Shown here: one piece after another, positions 19,163-27,769 of the stretch
How the letters are laid out: each line of letters starts with the position of its first letter
Position numbering within the stretch: position 1 is the stretch's first letter
DNA from: Burkholderiales bacterium
GTDB taxonomy: Bacteria; Pseudomonadota; Gammaproteobacteria; Burkholderiales; Burkholderiaceae_C
Length of the DNA: 43,460 bases
Reading direction: 5' to 3'
Assembly (NCBI GenBank): GCA_003963075.1
Contig: RXJV01000101.1
Location: 1-43,460, forward strand
The notes under the pieces: generated by a model
The model's database searches: none
Told to the model about the DNA's origin: nothing
What the model saw: only the letters and a program-made list of their open reading frames with translations
Position numbers and translations under genes: made by a program

Positions 19163-19668
19163 CAGATGTCTCTCGGGCCCGGGTAGCCGGCCAGTGGCCA
19201 GTTGCCCGGCTCGGTGAAGAAGGCGATGCAGCTGAGGTCGCGCAGCGCGTGGTAGACCTGCTGCCGGGTCTGGGAGCCGGACAGGCGCATCGCGTTGAAG
19301 GCCGCCTGCAGCTCCGTCGCCTTGGCTTCGGGCCATGCAGTGCCGAGGCCCACCAGTGCATAGCGCCCGGCAGCGGTGGACAGCAGGCCGAGGGCGTCCG
19401 ACAGCTCCTTGCGCGTGGCGGCCGGGAAGGCGGCCACGGTGGCGTCCAGCCGCGCGAGCTGGGCCTCCAGCGCGGACTCGCGCGCCGGGCCGGCGGCGGG
19501 CAGCAGCTCGGCCAGCACGCCCACCGCTGCGGCGCGCATCACGTCGCGCGCGCCGGGGCTGAGCTTGCCGTCCACCCAGCCGGGCCTGATCAGCGCCACG
19601 CCGGCGCCGGCCACACCGACGACGACGGCTGCGCCGATGCCGAGTTTGAGAAATCCTCTGCGTTGCAT
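19162..19668 (-). CDS. Gluconate 2-dehydrogenase subunit 3-like protein with Tat signal
   Basis: This 168-residue exported protein begins MQRRGFLKLG, a twin-arginine signal followed by a hydrophobic stretch (AAVVVGVAGAGVAL). The remainder (LSPGARDVMRAAAVGVLAELLP, TAWPEAKATELQAAF, RQQVYHALRDLSCIAFFT) matches the small subunit family that pairs with GMC-type dehydrogenases. It probably guides or activates the oxidoreductase encoded next, whose own N-terminus has no signal peptide, so the pair may be exported together by hitch-hiking on the Tat signal. It overlaps both neighbours by one base (TGATG each time). Confidence 0.78.
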   Translation of the reverse strand: MQRRGFLKLGIGAAVVVGVAGAGVALIRPGWVDGKLSPGARDVMRAAAVGVLAELLPAAGPARESALEAQLARLDATVAAFPAATRKELSDALGLLSTAAGRYALVGLGTAWPEAKATELQAAFNAMRLSGSQTRQQVYHALRDLSCIAFFTEPGNWPLAGYPGPRDI

Positions 19669-21086
19669 CACACGATCTTCTTCAACAGGCCCAGCAGGCG
19701 CTCGAACCTGGCGCCATAGGGCGGCTGGAACAGCGCGGTGCCGGCCCAGCGGGATTGGATGAACAGGGGCTTCTCCTTGCTGCAGGTTCTGAAGCCCCAT
19801 TCACCGTGGTAGGCCCCCATGCCGCTGGCGCCCACGCCGCCGATGGGTTGGTCCTGCTGGCCGAAATGCCAGAGGCAATCGTTGATCGTCACGCCGCCGG
19901 CATGGGTCTCGCGCATCACCTGCTCGCGCGCGGCCCGGTCACTGCCGAACCAGTACAGCGCCAGCGGCCGGTCGCCGCGGTTGATATGGGCCAGCGCGTC
20001 TTCGATCCGGTCATAGGGCAGCACCGGCAGCAGCGGGCCGAAGATCTCCTGCTGCATGACGCTCATCTCGGCCGTCACGTCCAGCAGCAGCGTGGGCACC
20101 AGGCGGCGGTCCTGCGCCGGGTCCAGGACCTCATCGTGGCTGCGCAGCACGCGGGCGCCACGCGCCTGGGCGTCGTCGAGCAGCCCCTGCAGGCGGGCGA
20201 GATGGCGAGGCGCGGCGATGCAGCTGTAGTCGGCATTGCCGGCGATGCGCGGGTACTGGCGGCGCATCGCGGCCAGGATCTTCTGGCTCAGCGGCTCGAC
20301 CAGCTCATGCGGCACCAGCAGGTAGTCGGGCGCGACGCAGGTCTGGCCGGCGTTGAACAGCTTGCCGAAGGCCAGGCGCGAGGCGGTCAGGTCGAGGTCG
20401 GCGCTGCGGTCCACGACCACGGGCGACTTGCCGCCCAGCTCCAGCGTGACCGGCGTCAGATTCTTGGCCGCGGCCTGGGCGACGAGGCGGCCGACGGCGG
20501 TGGAGCCGGTGAAGAAGAGATGGTCGAAGGGCAGCGCGCAGAAAGCCTGGCCGACATCGGCGCCGCCGGTGATGACCTGCATCTCCTCGGGCTTGAAGTA
20601 CTGCGCCACGAGGCGCGCCATCAGGTCACTGGTGGCCGGCGTCAGCTCCGACGGCTTGATCAGCACGCGGTTGCCCGCGGCCAGCGCGGCGACGGCGGGC
20701 TCCATCGCCAGGTAGTAGGGGTAGTTCCAGGGCGAGACGATGCCCACCACGCCCAGCGGCTGGCGCATCAGCAGATTGCGCGCCGGCAGGAAGTGCAGCG
20801 GCGTGGGCACGCGGCGCGGCTTCATCCAGCGGCGCAGGTGGCGCAGCGCATGCCGGGCGCCCGCCTCGACGGTGAACAGGTCGGCCAGCTGCGACTCGGG
20901 GCGGGCGCGGTGGCCGAAGTCCTGGGCGATGGCCGTGGCGATCGCCTCGCCGTGCTCGCGCGTCATCGCGAGCAGCCGCTGCAGGCGGTCGCGGCGCACC
21001 GCCTCGCTCGGCATGCGCTCGGCCTCGAAGGCGCGGCGCTGGGCGCTCAGCGCCAGGTGCAGCCGCTCCTGCAGCGCAAGGTCCAT
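19668..21086 (-). CDS. Coniferyl-aldehyde-dehydrogenase-like aldehyde dehydrogenase
   Basis: This 472-residue NAD(P)-dependent enzyme oxidises an aldehyde to the acid. It has the class 3 ALDH landmarks GVVGIVSPWNYPYYL, FFTGSTAVGR, TLELGGKSP (Glu216) and FNAGQTCVAPDYLL (catalytic Cys250). It also has MQQEIFGPLLPV and a C-terminal hydrophobic tail. GGAG lies eight bases before ATG 21086. It is the first gene of the trio with the Tat-signal subunit and the GMC oxidoreductase; together they could take an alcohol through the aldehyde to the acid. The lignin-type name is a family label; fatty aldehyde is equally possible. Confidence 0.85.
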   Translation of the reverse strand: MDLALQERLHLALSAQRRAFEAERMPSEAVRRDRLQRLLAMTREHGEAIATAIAQDFGHRARPESQLADLFTVEAGARHALRHLRRWMKPRRVPTPLHFLPARNLLMRQPLGVVGIVSPWNYPYYLAMEPAVAALAAGNRVLIKPSELTPATSDLMARLVAQYFKPEEMQVITGGADVGQAFCALPFDHLFFTGSTAVGRLVAQAAAKNLTPVTLELGGKSPVVVDRSADLDLTASRLAFGKLFNAGQTCVAPDYLLVPHELVEPLSQKILAAMRRQYPRIAGNADYSCIAAPRHLARLQGLLDDAQARGARVLRSHDEVLDPAQDRRLVPTLLLDVTAEMSVMQQEIFGPLLPVLPYDRIEDALAHINRGDRPLALYWFGSDRAAREQVMRETHAGGVTINDCLWHFGQQDQPIGGVGASGMGAYHGEWGFRTCSKEKPLFIQSRWAGTALFQPPYGARFERLLGLLKKIV

Positions 21087-21192
21087 GGGCTTGTCTCCGG
21101 TTCTTGGTCTGATGCGTCGAGGCTAACCGCAACGCCAAGCCCCTCCAACCGGGAGGGCCCTGGACTAGAGGCAAGGCTCTAAGCGCGCGACG

Positions 21193-21960
21193 TCACGCAG
21201 GCGACAGGCCATAGCGCGCTAACACACGGCGCCAGCCCGGGTTTGAGCGCATCTGAGCCACCCCGTCGAACACGGCATCGCGAGTCGCTGCCTGCATCTG
21301 CGGGCTCAGCATCAGAAACCGCTGGAAACTCTGCCGCGGCACCGGGGCCACGACAACGCCCTGTTGCAGCTCGGGCAGCCGCTGCAGCCACCAGGGCAGC
21401 CCGCTGCGTGACAGGAACACCACGTCCACCCGCCCACGCAGCAGCTTGCGCAGGGACAGCTCGGTGCTCACCGCATCTTCACGACGCACCCGGCCGGCCT
21501 TCACTGCGGGATCGATGTCGGCATAGACATGGCCGAGCACACCGCCGACCGTGAGGCCGTGCAGGCTGGCGGGGCCGCGGTAGTCGAGTGCCAGGCCCGC
21601 ACGCTGCAGCACCAGGTCCTCGTCATTCATCACGGGCGCCGACCAGACGAAGCGCTGCATCGCCTCATCGCCAAACCACACCGGGTTCACCCAGGGCACG
21701 CATCCCTGCCAGTTGTTTTCGCTGACACGGCGCGTGAGCCGGGGCCGCGGCAGCAGGGAGAACTCGGCATTCAGCCGCAACTCACCCCGCATCCAGGCCA
21801 GCAGGTCATGGCTGAGCCCCTCGCCCGGCCCGGTGATGAAGGGTGGGTAGTCGTAATGGCTCACCACCTCCAGCGCGGCCGGCTCGACCCGTGCGCCATG
21901 GGCCGGCGGCGACATCGCCCCGGCGAGGCAGGCTGCGCCAAGAAAGCATCGGCGGTCCAT
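21193..21960 (-). CDS. Periplasmic solute-binding protein of the type 3 family, no transporter nearby
   Basis: This 255-residue protein has a signal peptide (MDRRCFLGAACLAGAMSPPAHGA) and a periplasmic binding fold with LEVVSHYDYPPFITGPGEGLSHDLLAWM. It continues with NNWQGCVPWVNPVWF and SAPVMNDEDLVL, and near the end has FLMLSPQMQAATRDAVFDGVAQM. It resembles amino-acid-type binding proteins (SBP_bac_3) or their enzyme-like relatives. No permease or ATPase gene follows, so it is probably not a classical ABC partner. A role as a sensor or a remnant is open. It lies between purH and the aldehyde dehydrogenase operon. Confidence 0.65.
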   Translation of the reverse strand: MDRRCFLGAACLAGAMSPPAHGARVEPAALEVVSHYDYPPFITGPGEGLSHDLLAWMRGELRLNAEFSLLPRPRLTRRVSENNWQGCVPWVNPVWFGDEAMQRFVWSAPVMNDEDLVLQRAGLALDYRGPASLHGLTVGGVLGHVYADIDPAVKAGRVRREDAVSTELSLRKLLRGRVDVVFLSRSGLPWWLQRLPELQQGVVVAPVPRQSFQRFLMLSPQMQAATRDAVFDGVAQMRSNPGWRRVLARYGLSPA

Positions 21961-22007
21961 CCGCCCCCCAATGTGCAGACCGCCTCCGGCCCACCTAGCA
22001 AAAGATC

Positions 22008-23585
22008 TTAGTGGCGGAAGTGGCGCACGCCGGTGAAGACCATCGCGATGCCGCGCTCGTTGGCGGCGGCGATCACTTCATCGTCACGCACCGAGCCGCC
22101 CGGCTGGATCACGCAGCTGGCGCCGGCATCGGCCAGCACGTCCAGGCCGTCGCGGAACGGGAAGAAGGCGTCGCTGGCCACCGCCGAGCCCTGCAGGCTC
22201 AGGCCGGCATGCTGGGCCTTGATGGAGGCGATGCGGGCCGAGTCCAGCCGGCTCATCTGGCCGGCGCCCACACCCAGCGTCATGCCGCCGGCGCAGAAGA
22301 CGATGGCATTGCTCTTCACGTACTGGCCCACGGTCCACGCGAACATCAGGTCATCGAGCTGCTGTGCGGTGGGCTGCAGCGTGGTGACGATCTTCAGGTC
22401 CTCGCGCTTCAGGAAGTGGTTGTCGGCCGTCTGCAGCAGCAGGCCGGAGCCGACGCGCTTGCTGTCGCCCAGGTTGCGGCCCTGGTCCCAGGGCCGCGGA
22501 CCGCCGGGCGGGAGCGCGATCTGCAGCAGGCGCACATTGGCCTTGCCCTTGAAGACCTCCAGCGCCTCGGCGCTGAACGACGGTGCCATCAGCACCTCGA
22601 CGAACTGCTTGCTGACCAGCTGCGCCGCGGCGCCATCCACCTCGCGGTTGAAAGCGATGATGCCGCCGAAGGCGCTGGTGGGGTCGGTCTTGAAGGCCTT
22701 GCTGTAGGCCTCGGCCGCCGTGGCGGCGATGGCCACGCCGCAGGGGTTGGCATGCTTGACGATCACGCAGGCCGGCGTGTCGAAGCTCTTCACGCATTCC
22801 CAGGCGGCATCGGCGTCGGCGATGTTGTTGTAGCTCAGCTCCTTGCCCTGCAGTTGCTTGCCCGTGACCAGCGAGCCGGGCGCCGGATAGAGGTCACGGT
22901 AGAGCGCGGCAGTCTGGTGCGAGTTCTCGCCGTAGCGCAGGTCCTGCACCTTCACGAAGGTCGAGTTCATCTGCGCCGGGTATTCGGCCAGGCTGCCGTC
23001 CTCGTTCAGCGCCGACAGGTAGTTGCTGATCGCCGCGTCGTACTGGGCGATGCGGTTGAAGGCGGCCACGCTGCAGGCGAAGCGGGTCTTGTCGCTGGTC
23101 TTGCCGTGGGCCTTGAGCTCGTCGAGCACGCCGGCGTACTGCGCGGCGTCCGTCAGCACGGTGACGTCCTTCCAGTTCTTGGCAGCGCTGCGCACCATGG
23201 CCGGGCCGCCGATGTCGATGTTCTCGATCGCGTCTTCCAGCGTGCAGCCAGGCTTGGCGACGGTCGCCTCGAAGGGATAGAGGTTGACGGCCAGGATGTC
23301 GATGCGGGTGATGCCATGCTGCGCCATCGCGGCCACATGCTCGGGCAGGTCGCTGCGGGCCAGCAGGCCGCCGTGGATCTTGGGGTGCAGGGTCTTGACC
23401 CGGCCGTCCATCATCTCGGGGAAGCCGGTGTGCTCGGCCACCTCGGTGACCGGCAGGCCGTGGTCAGCCAGCAGCTTGGCGGTGCCGCCGGTGGACAGCA
23501 GCTTGGCACCGAGGGCGTGCAGCTCCTTCGCAAATTCGAGGATGCCGGTCTTGTCGGAGACGGAAAGGAGTGCGGTGAGTGCCAT
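22008..23585 (-). CDS. purH: Bifunctional AICAR formyltransferase / IMP cyclohydrolase PurH
   Basis: This 525-residue enzyme carries out the last two steps of IMP synthesis. The N-terminal IMP cyclohydrolase (1-200) has [43 protein letters not shown] and [11 protein letters not shown]. The C-terminal AICAR transformylase has [45 protein letters not shown] and [11 protein letters not shown]. Length and end ([10 protein letters not shown]) are typical. It starts five bases after the fis stop, so dusB, fis and purH form one operon as in other betaproteobacteria. Confidence 0.96.
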   Translation of the reverse strand: MALTALLSVSDKTGILEFAKELHALGAKLLSTGGTAKLLADHGLPVTEVAEHTGFPEMMDGRVKTLHPKIHGGLLARSDLPEHVAAMAQHGITRIDILAVNLYPFEATVAKPGCTLEDAIENIDIGGPAMVRSAAKNWKDVTVLTDAAQYAGVLDELKAHGKTSDKTRFACSVAAFNRIAQYDAAISNYLSALNEDGSLAEYPAQMNSTFVKVQDLRYGENSHQTAALYRDLYPAPGSLVTGKQLQGKELSYNNIADADAAWECVKSFDTPACVIVKHANPCGVAIAATAAEAYSKAFKTDPTSAFGGIIAFNREVDGAAAQLVSKQFVEVLMAPSFSAEALEVFKGKANVRLLQIALPPGGPRPWDQGRNLGDSKRVGSGLLLQTADNHFLKREDLKIVTTLQPTAQQLDDLMFAWTVGQYVKSNAIVFCAGGMTLGVGAGQMSRLDSARIASIKAQHAGLSLQGSAVASDAFFPFRDGLDVLADAGASCVIQPGGSVRDDEVIAAANERGIAMVFTGVRHFRH

Positions 23586-23590
23586 GTGGG

Positions 23591-23842
23591 TCAGCCCAAG
23601 TTGTGATCGTTGAGTTTGCGGCGCAGCGTGTTGCGGTTGATGCCCAGCCAGTGCGCGGCCTTGCTCTGGTTGCCGCCGGCCTCGCGCATGACGATCTCGA
23701 ACAGCGGACGTTCGACCAGCTTGATCAGCATCTCGTGCATCGAGTGCGGCTCCTGGCCGTCAAGGTCGCGGAAGAAGGCTTCGAGGTTGTCGCGCACGCA
23801 GGCGTCGATGGGGTTGGGCGGTGTGTTCTTCTGGGCGCTCAT
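23591..23842 (-). CDS. fis: DNA-binding protein Fis
   Basis: This 83-residue nucleoid protein bends DNA and controls rRNA, recombination and growth-phase genes. The C-terminal helix-turn-helix [22 protein letters not shown] (56-77) is the Fis signature. The ATG 23842 is chosen over an upstream extension because the family is about 80-100 residues long. It lies 13 bases after dusB and 5 before purH. Confidence 0.93.
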   Translation of the reverse strand: MSAQKNTPPNPIDACVRDNLEAFFRDLDGQEPHSMHEMLIKLVERPLFEIVMREAGGNQSKAAHWLGINRNTLRRKLNDHNLG

Positions 23843-23855
23843 GGCGGTCCGTTCT

Positions 23856-24920
23856 TCATGCAGCGCAAGCTTCGTCGGCTTGGGCCTCGTCGTCGTTGGC
23901 GGCCGATGCGGCAGGCGGCAGCCGTTCAAAGGTCTGGCCGAGGTCGTCGAACCAGTCGCGGAGCGCCTGCACCTGCTCGTCGCAGCGCTCCAGGGTGTTC
24001 ATCTGCTGGCGGAAGGCTTCGCCACCGGGCAGGCCGCGCACGGCCCAGCCGATGTGCTTGCGGGCGCTGCGCACGCCGCTGAGTTCGCCGTACAGGCCGT
24101 AGTGGTCGTGCAGATGCTCGGTGAGCACGTCGCGCGCTTCGGCCACCGTGGGGGCGGCCAGGTGTTCGCCCGTCGCCAGGAAGTGGGCCACCTCGCGGAA
24201 GATCCAAGGCCGGCCCTGGGCCGCCCGGCCGATCATCAGCGCGTCGGCGCCGGTGTAGGCCAGCACCTCGCGCGCCTTCTCGGGCGAATCGATGTCGCCG
24301 TTGGCGACGACCGGGATGGTCAGCGCTGTCTTCACGGCTGCAATCGTGTCGTATTCGGCCAGGCCCTTGTAGCCCTGCTCGCGGGTGCGCCCATGCACCG
24401 TCAGCATCGCGATGCCGGCGGCCTCGAACAGGCGCGCCAGGCGCAGCGCATTGCGCTCCTCGGCGCTCCAGCCGGTGCGCATCTTCAGCGTGACCGGCAC
24501 GCCGCCGGCCACGCCACTTTTGGCGCACACGGCCACGACGGCCTCGACGATCTCCAGCGCCAACGCCTCGTTGCGCATCAGCGCCGAGCCGGCCCACTTG
24601 TTGCACACCTTCTTGGCCGGGCAGCCCATGTTGATGTCGATGATCTGGGCGCCGCGGTCGATGTTATAGGCCGCAGCCTCGGCCATCATGGCCGCATCGG
24701 TGCCGGCGATCTGCACCGCGATCGGGCCGGGCTCGCCGGTATGGTCGGCGCGGCGCGAGGTCTTCAGGCTGCCCCACAGCTCCTTGCGCGACGTGACCAT
24801 TTCGCTGACCGCATAGCCCGCGCCCAGCCGCCGGCACAACTGGCGGAAGGGCCGGTCCGTGACCCCCGCCATCGGCGCCACGAAGAGCCGGTTGGGGAGG
24901 GAATGGGGGCCGATGCGCAC
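23856..24920 (-). CDS. dusB: tRNA-dihydrouridine synthase DusB
   Basis: This 354-residue flavoenzyme reduces uridine to dihydrouridine in tRNA. The sequence starts MRIGPHSLPNRLFVAPMAGVTDRPFR, matching E. coli DusB closely, which sets the GTG at 24920 as the start. It has IIDINMGCPAKKV with catalytic Cys100, LKMRTGW, TVHGRTREQGYKG and VVANGDI. The C-terminal tail (SAANDDEAQADEACAA) is acidic and longer than in E. coli (321 residues). The gene heads the dusB-fis-purH operon and is divergent from yqaA. Confidence 0.94.
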   Translation of the reverse strand: MRIGPHSLPNRLFVAPMAGVTDRPFRQLCRRLGAGYAVSEMVTSRKELWGSLKTSRRADHTGEPGPIAVQIAGTDAAMMAEAAAYNIDRGAQIIDINMGCPAKKVCNKWAGSALMRNEALALEIVEAVVAVCAKSGVAGGVPVTLKMRTGWSAEERNALRLARLFEAAGIAMLTVHGRTREQGYKGLAEYDTIAAVKTALTIPVVANGDIDSPEKAREVLAYTGADALMIGRAAQGRPWIFREVAHFLATGEHLAAPTVAEARDVLTEHLHDHYGLYGELSGVRSARKHIGWAVRGLPGGEAFRQQMNTLERCDEQVQALRDWFDDLGQTFERLPPAASAANDDEAQADEACAA

Positions 24921-24989
24921 GGGGGTCTGCTCAAAAATGAGGCGCGATTGTAGCCAGTCGGTCGTGCCGACCCGTTCCACAATGACGGC

Positions 24990-25487
24990 ATGGAAGCCTG
25001 GCTCGCTCAATTCATCCACGATCTGCTCGCCGCCCTCGCCCTGCCGCAGGTGGGCCTGGTGGCCGTCTTCATCATCACCTTCGTGTCGGCCACGCTGCTG
25101 CCGCTGGGCTCGGAACCGGCGGTGTTTCTGGTCGTCAAGGCCGACCCGGGCATGTTCTGGCCGGTGATCGCGGTGGCGACCGTGGGCAACACCCTCGGCG
25201 GCATCACCAGCTGGTGGGTGGGCTATGGGGCCGAGCGGGCGGTGGAGGCGGTGCGGCATCGCGAGCCGCCCAACCCGCGTGCACTGGCCTGGCTGAAGCG
25301 CTTCGGCCCCAAGGCCTGCGTGCTGAGCTGGCTGCCCATCGTGGGCGACCCGCTGTGCGCGGTGGCCGGCTGGCTGCGGCTGCCCTTCTGGCCCTGTGTG
25401 GGCTGGATGGCCTTGGGAAAGGGCCTGCGCTTCATCTGTTTCACCGTCGCGCTGATGTATTTCATTCCGGAGCACTGGCTGTCATGA
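24990..25487 (+). CDS. yqaA: YqaA-type DedA/SNARE-associated membrane protein
   Basis: This 165-residue integral membrane protein has several hydrophobic helices and the conserved segments FVSATLLPLGSEPAV, ATVGNTLGGITSWWVGYG and VLSWLPIVGDPLC with GWLRLPF. These fit the YqaA branch of the DedA family, whose members help membrane homeostasis and may flip lipids. Its stop overlaps the ATG of the carboxypeptidase gene (ATGA), so the two are co-translated. It is divergent from dusB, with 69 bases between the two starts. Confidence 0.85.
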   Translation: MEAWLAQFIHDLLAALALPQVGLVAVFIITFVSATLLPLGSEPAVFLVVKADPGMFWPVIAVATVGNTLGGITSWWVGYGAERAVEAVRHREPPNPRALAWLKRFGPKACVLSWLPIVGDPLCAVAGWLRLPFWPCVGWMALGKGLRFICFTVALMYFIPEHWLS

Positions 25488-26971
25488 CCCCCGCCTACCA
25501 AAACCTCGAAGCGCGTCAGCGCCGCCTGCATCATCTCGGCCATCTGCAGGCCATCGCGCAATGGGACCAGGCCGCGAACATGCCGGCCAAGGGCAATGAG
25601 GCACGCAGCCTGGCCCTGGCCGAGATGGACGGCCTGCTGCACCAGCTCGCCACCGACCCTGCGCTGCCCGGCCTGCTGGACGCCGCGGCGGCCGAACCGC
25701 TGGATGACGCCCAGCGCGCCAACCTGCGCGAGATCCGCCGCGCCTGGCGCGCCGCCAACGCGCTGCCGCAGGCGCTGGTGGAAGCCAAGAGCCTGGCCAA
25801 CAACCGTTGCGAGCATGCCTGGCGCACGCAGCGGCCGGCCAATGACTGGGCCGGCTTTGCGCCCAACCTGCGCGAAGTCCTGAAGCTGGCGCGCCAGGAG
25901 GCCGAGTGCCTGTCGCAGAGCACCGGCCTGTCGAAGTACGACGCGCTGCTGGACCTCTACGAGCCCGGCATGCGCGCCGCCGAGGTCGAGCGCGTGTTCG
26001 GACCGTTGCGGCAGTGGCTGCCGGGCCTGATCCGCGATGTGACGGCCAAGCAGTCGCGCGAGACGGTTGTCGAGCCCGCGGGCCCCTTCCCGACCGCCGC
26101 GCAGAAGGCCCTGGGCCTGGACGCGATGCGGCTGATGGGCTTCGACTTCGAGGCCGGGCGGCTGGACGAAAGCACCCACCCCTTCTGCGGTGGCGTGCCC
26201 GAGGACGTGCGCATGACGACGCGCTACCGCGAGGACAGCTTCCTGCCGGCGCTGATGGGCACGATCCACGAGACCGGACACGGCCGCTACGAGCAGGGTC
26301 TGCCGCGCGAGCTGCTCGGCCAGCCCGTCGCCCGCGCGCGCTCGATGGGCCTACACGAGAGCCAGAGCCTGAGCTTCGAGATGCAACTGGGCAGCCACCC
26401 GGCCTTTGCCGGCCTGCTCGCGCCACTGCTGGTGAAGCACTTCGGCGAACAGCCCGCCTTCGAGCCCGGCAACCTGCACAGGCTGCTGACCCGGGTGCAG
26501 CGCGGCCATATCCGCGTCGATGCCGACGAGGTGACCTACCCCGCCCACATCCTGCTGCGCTTCGACATCGAGCGCGCGCTGATCGAGGGCGAGGCCGAGG
26601 TCGACGACATCCCGGCCCTGTGGGACGCCAAGATGGCCGAGCTGCTGGACCTCGACACCCGCGGCAACTTCAAGGACGGGCCGATGCAGGACGTGCACTG
26701 GCCGGCCGGGCTGTTCGGCTACTTCCCCTGCTACACCCTGGGCGCGATGTATGCGGCGCAGTGGTTCGCGACGATGCGGGCGCAGCAGCCCGACCTGGAT
26801 GCCCGCATCGCACGCGGCGAACTGGGTGGCGTGTTCGACTGGCTGGCCACCAACCTCTGGCGCAACGCCAGCCGCTACGAGACGCCCGAACTCGTCCAGC
26901 GCGCCAGCGGCGAGGCGCTGAACCCGGCCCACTTCGAGGCCCACCTGCGCAGCCGCTACCTGGGCGCTTGA
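25484..26971 (+). CDS. Carboxypeptidase Taq-type M32 metallopeptidase
   Basis: This 495-residue zinc carboxypeptidase removes C-terminal residues from peptides. The zinc site is HETGH (His262, Glu263, His266), with the third-ligand motif HESQS (Glu292). LGHLQAIAQWDQAANMP near the start and YPAHILLRFDIERALIEG with FGYFPCYTLGAMYAAQ near the end are typical of family M32. The ATG 25484 overlaps the yqaA stop as ATGA; a longer frame reaching back inside yqaA is not real. It is cytoplasmic, with no signal peptide. Confidence 0.93.
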   Translation: MTPAYQNLEARQRRLHHLGHLQAIAQWDQAANMPAKGNEARSLALAEMDGLLHQLATDPALPGLLDAAAAEPLDDAQRANLREIRRAWRAANALPQALVEAKSLANNRCEHAWRTQRPANDWAGFAPNLREVLKLARQEAECLSQSTGLSKYDALLDLYEPGMRAAEVERVFGPLRQWLPGLIRDVTAKQSRETVVEPAGPFPTAAQKALGLDAMRLMGFDFEAGRLDESTHPFCGGVPEDVRMTTRYREDSFLPALMGTIHETGHGRYEQGLPRELLGQPVARARSMGLHESQSLSFEMQLGSHPAFAGLLAPLLVKHFGEQPAFEPGNLHRLLTRVQRGHIRVDADEVTYPAHILLRFDIERALIEGEAEVDDIPALWDAKMAELLDLDTRGNFKDGPMQDVHWPAGLFGYFPCYTLGAMYAAQWFATMRAQQPDLDARIARGELGGVFDWLATNLWRNASRYETPELVQRASGEALNPAHFEAHLRSRYLGA

Positions 26972-27075
26972 GCGGCGCACCGCATTCGGGCCGGGCGCCG
27001 GGCTGCCCCAGGCCGGCCCGCTGGGCCGGAAACGGCAAGTCCTGAGGACCTGCCGTGCCTGCCGTGCCTGCCGCA

Positions 27076-27099
27076 GCGCAGCCGCTCCGTCGGCTGCGC
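27076..27099. repeat. Inverted repeat downstream of the M32 peptidase gene
   Basis: A 9-bp stem (GCGCAGCCG/CGGCTGCGC, six-base loop) lies between the convergent M32 peptidase and secreted-repeat-protein genes. Just before it is a short tandem CCTGCCGTG repeat (27050-27073). No T-tract follows, so it may be a transcript-end structure or a chance GC palindrome. Confidence 0.35.
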
Positions 27100-27157
27100 G
27101 GTCTGCAAGACCAACCCGTCACGCCCGCGCTCAGCGAGGCGTGACTGGGCGAGGGGC

Positions 27158-27769
27158 TCAGCCGGCCGTCGTGCCGTGGGTCTTGGCGCGGTGGATGCGC
27201 GCGCTCTGCTGGTTCTCGGCACGCTGCACATGCTTCTGTTCACCCGCACTGACATGACCATCGGCGGCAGCGCGCGCCTCGGTGCGGTCGACATGGGCCT
27301 GGCCGGCTTCCAGGCGGCCGGCTTCACGCTTGGTCAGCGCGCCGGTCTGCAGGCCGTTCTCGATGCGTTTTTCCTGGTTCACGTTGCGCTGCACATCGGC
27401 CTGCATGCGCTGGCTGGAGGCCGACAGCGGGTTGCCGTTGACGCCGTTGTTCTCGGCCGTCTTGATGTCGCGGCTGGCCTGGTTCTGCGCGGCGCGCAGC
27501 TCGCGGCGTTCGCCGGCGCTGAGCTTGCCGTCCTTCAGGTCCTTGGCCTGCAGCTTGTCGACCTTGGCCTCGTCTCGCTCGAGCAGGCCGGCTTCGCGTG
27601 TCGTGATCTTGCCGCTCTGCAGGCCGTTCTCGATGCGCTGCTGCTGGTTCACGTCACGCTGCACGGTGGATTGGGCGGTGACGGGTGCGGCCGGAGCGGC
27701 GGGCGTCTGGGCCATGGCGGCGCTGGTGACGAGGGCAAGGGCGGCGGCGGCGATCAGGGAGGTCTTCAT
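27158..27769 (-). CDS. Secreted protein of two tandem ~90-residue repeats, unknown function
   Basis: This 203-residue protein has a signal peptide (MKTSLIAAAALALVTSAAMA). After it come two near-copies of one unit, about residues 37-108 and 127-198, with a 90-residue offset. Each contains VNQxxRIENGL, a GxxTxREAGxLE segment, and DGKLSAGERREL or DGHVSAGEQKHV. The last looks like a degenerate EF-hand loop-helix, but the leading acidic positions are missing, so metal binding is uncertain. It is rich in Ala, Gln, Glu and Arg and should be helical. GGAAA lies upstream of ATG 27769. I do not recognise a named family. Confidence 0.65.
   Translation of the reverse strand: MKTSLIAAAALALVTSAAMAQTPAAPAAPVTAQSTVQRDVNQQQRIENGLQSGKITTREAGLLERDEAKVDKLQAKDLKDGKLSAGERRELRAAQNQASRDIKTAENNGVNGNPLSASSQRMQADVQRNVNQEKRIENGLQTGALTKREAGRLEAGQAHVDRTEARAAADGHVSAGEQKHVQRAENQQSARIHRAKTHGTTAG
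27176..27391 (-). repeat. Second copy of internal coding repeat
   Basis: Codes for repeat unit 2 (residues about 127-198). A 22-base stretch coding for the RIENGLQ region (27346-27367) is identical to that of the first copy, 270 bases away. Confidence 0.7.
27446..27661 (-). repeat. First copy of internal coding repeat
   Basis: Codes for repeat unit 1 (residues about 37-108). Identical bases at 27616-27637 match the second copy, showing an in-frame duplication. Confidence 0.7.

Noticed and set aside
21141-21157. Small inverted repeat CCCTCC/GGAGGG near the end of the aldehyde dehydrogenase leader
   Set aside because: The stem is only six bases and no T-tract follows on either strand.
24921-25475. 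Minus-strand extension of the dusB frame beyond 24920
   Set aside because: It lies opposite yqaA, and DusB homology starts exactly at the GTG at 24920.
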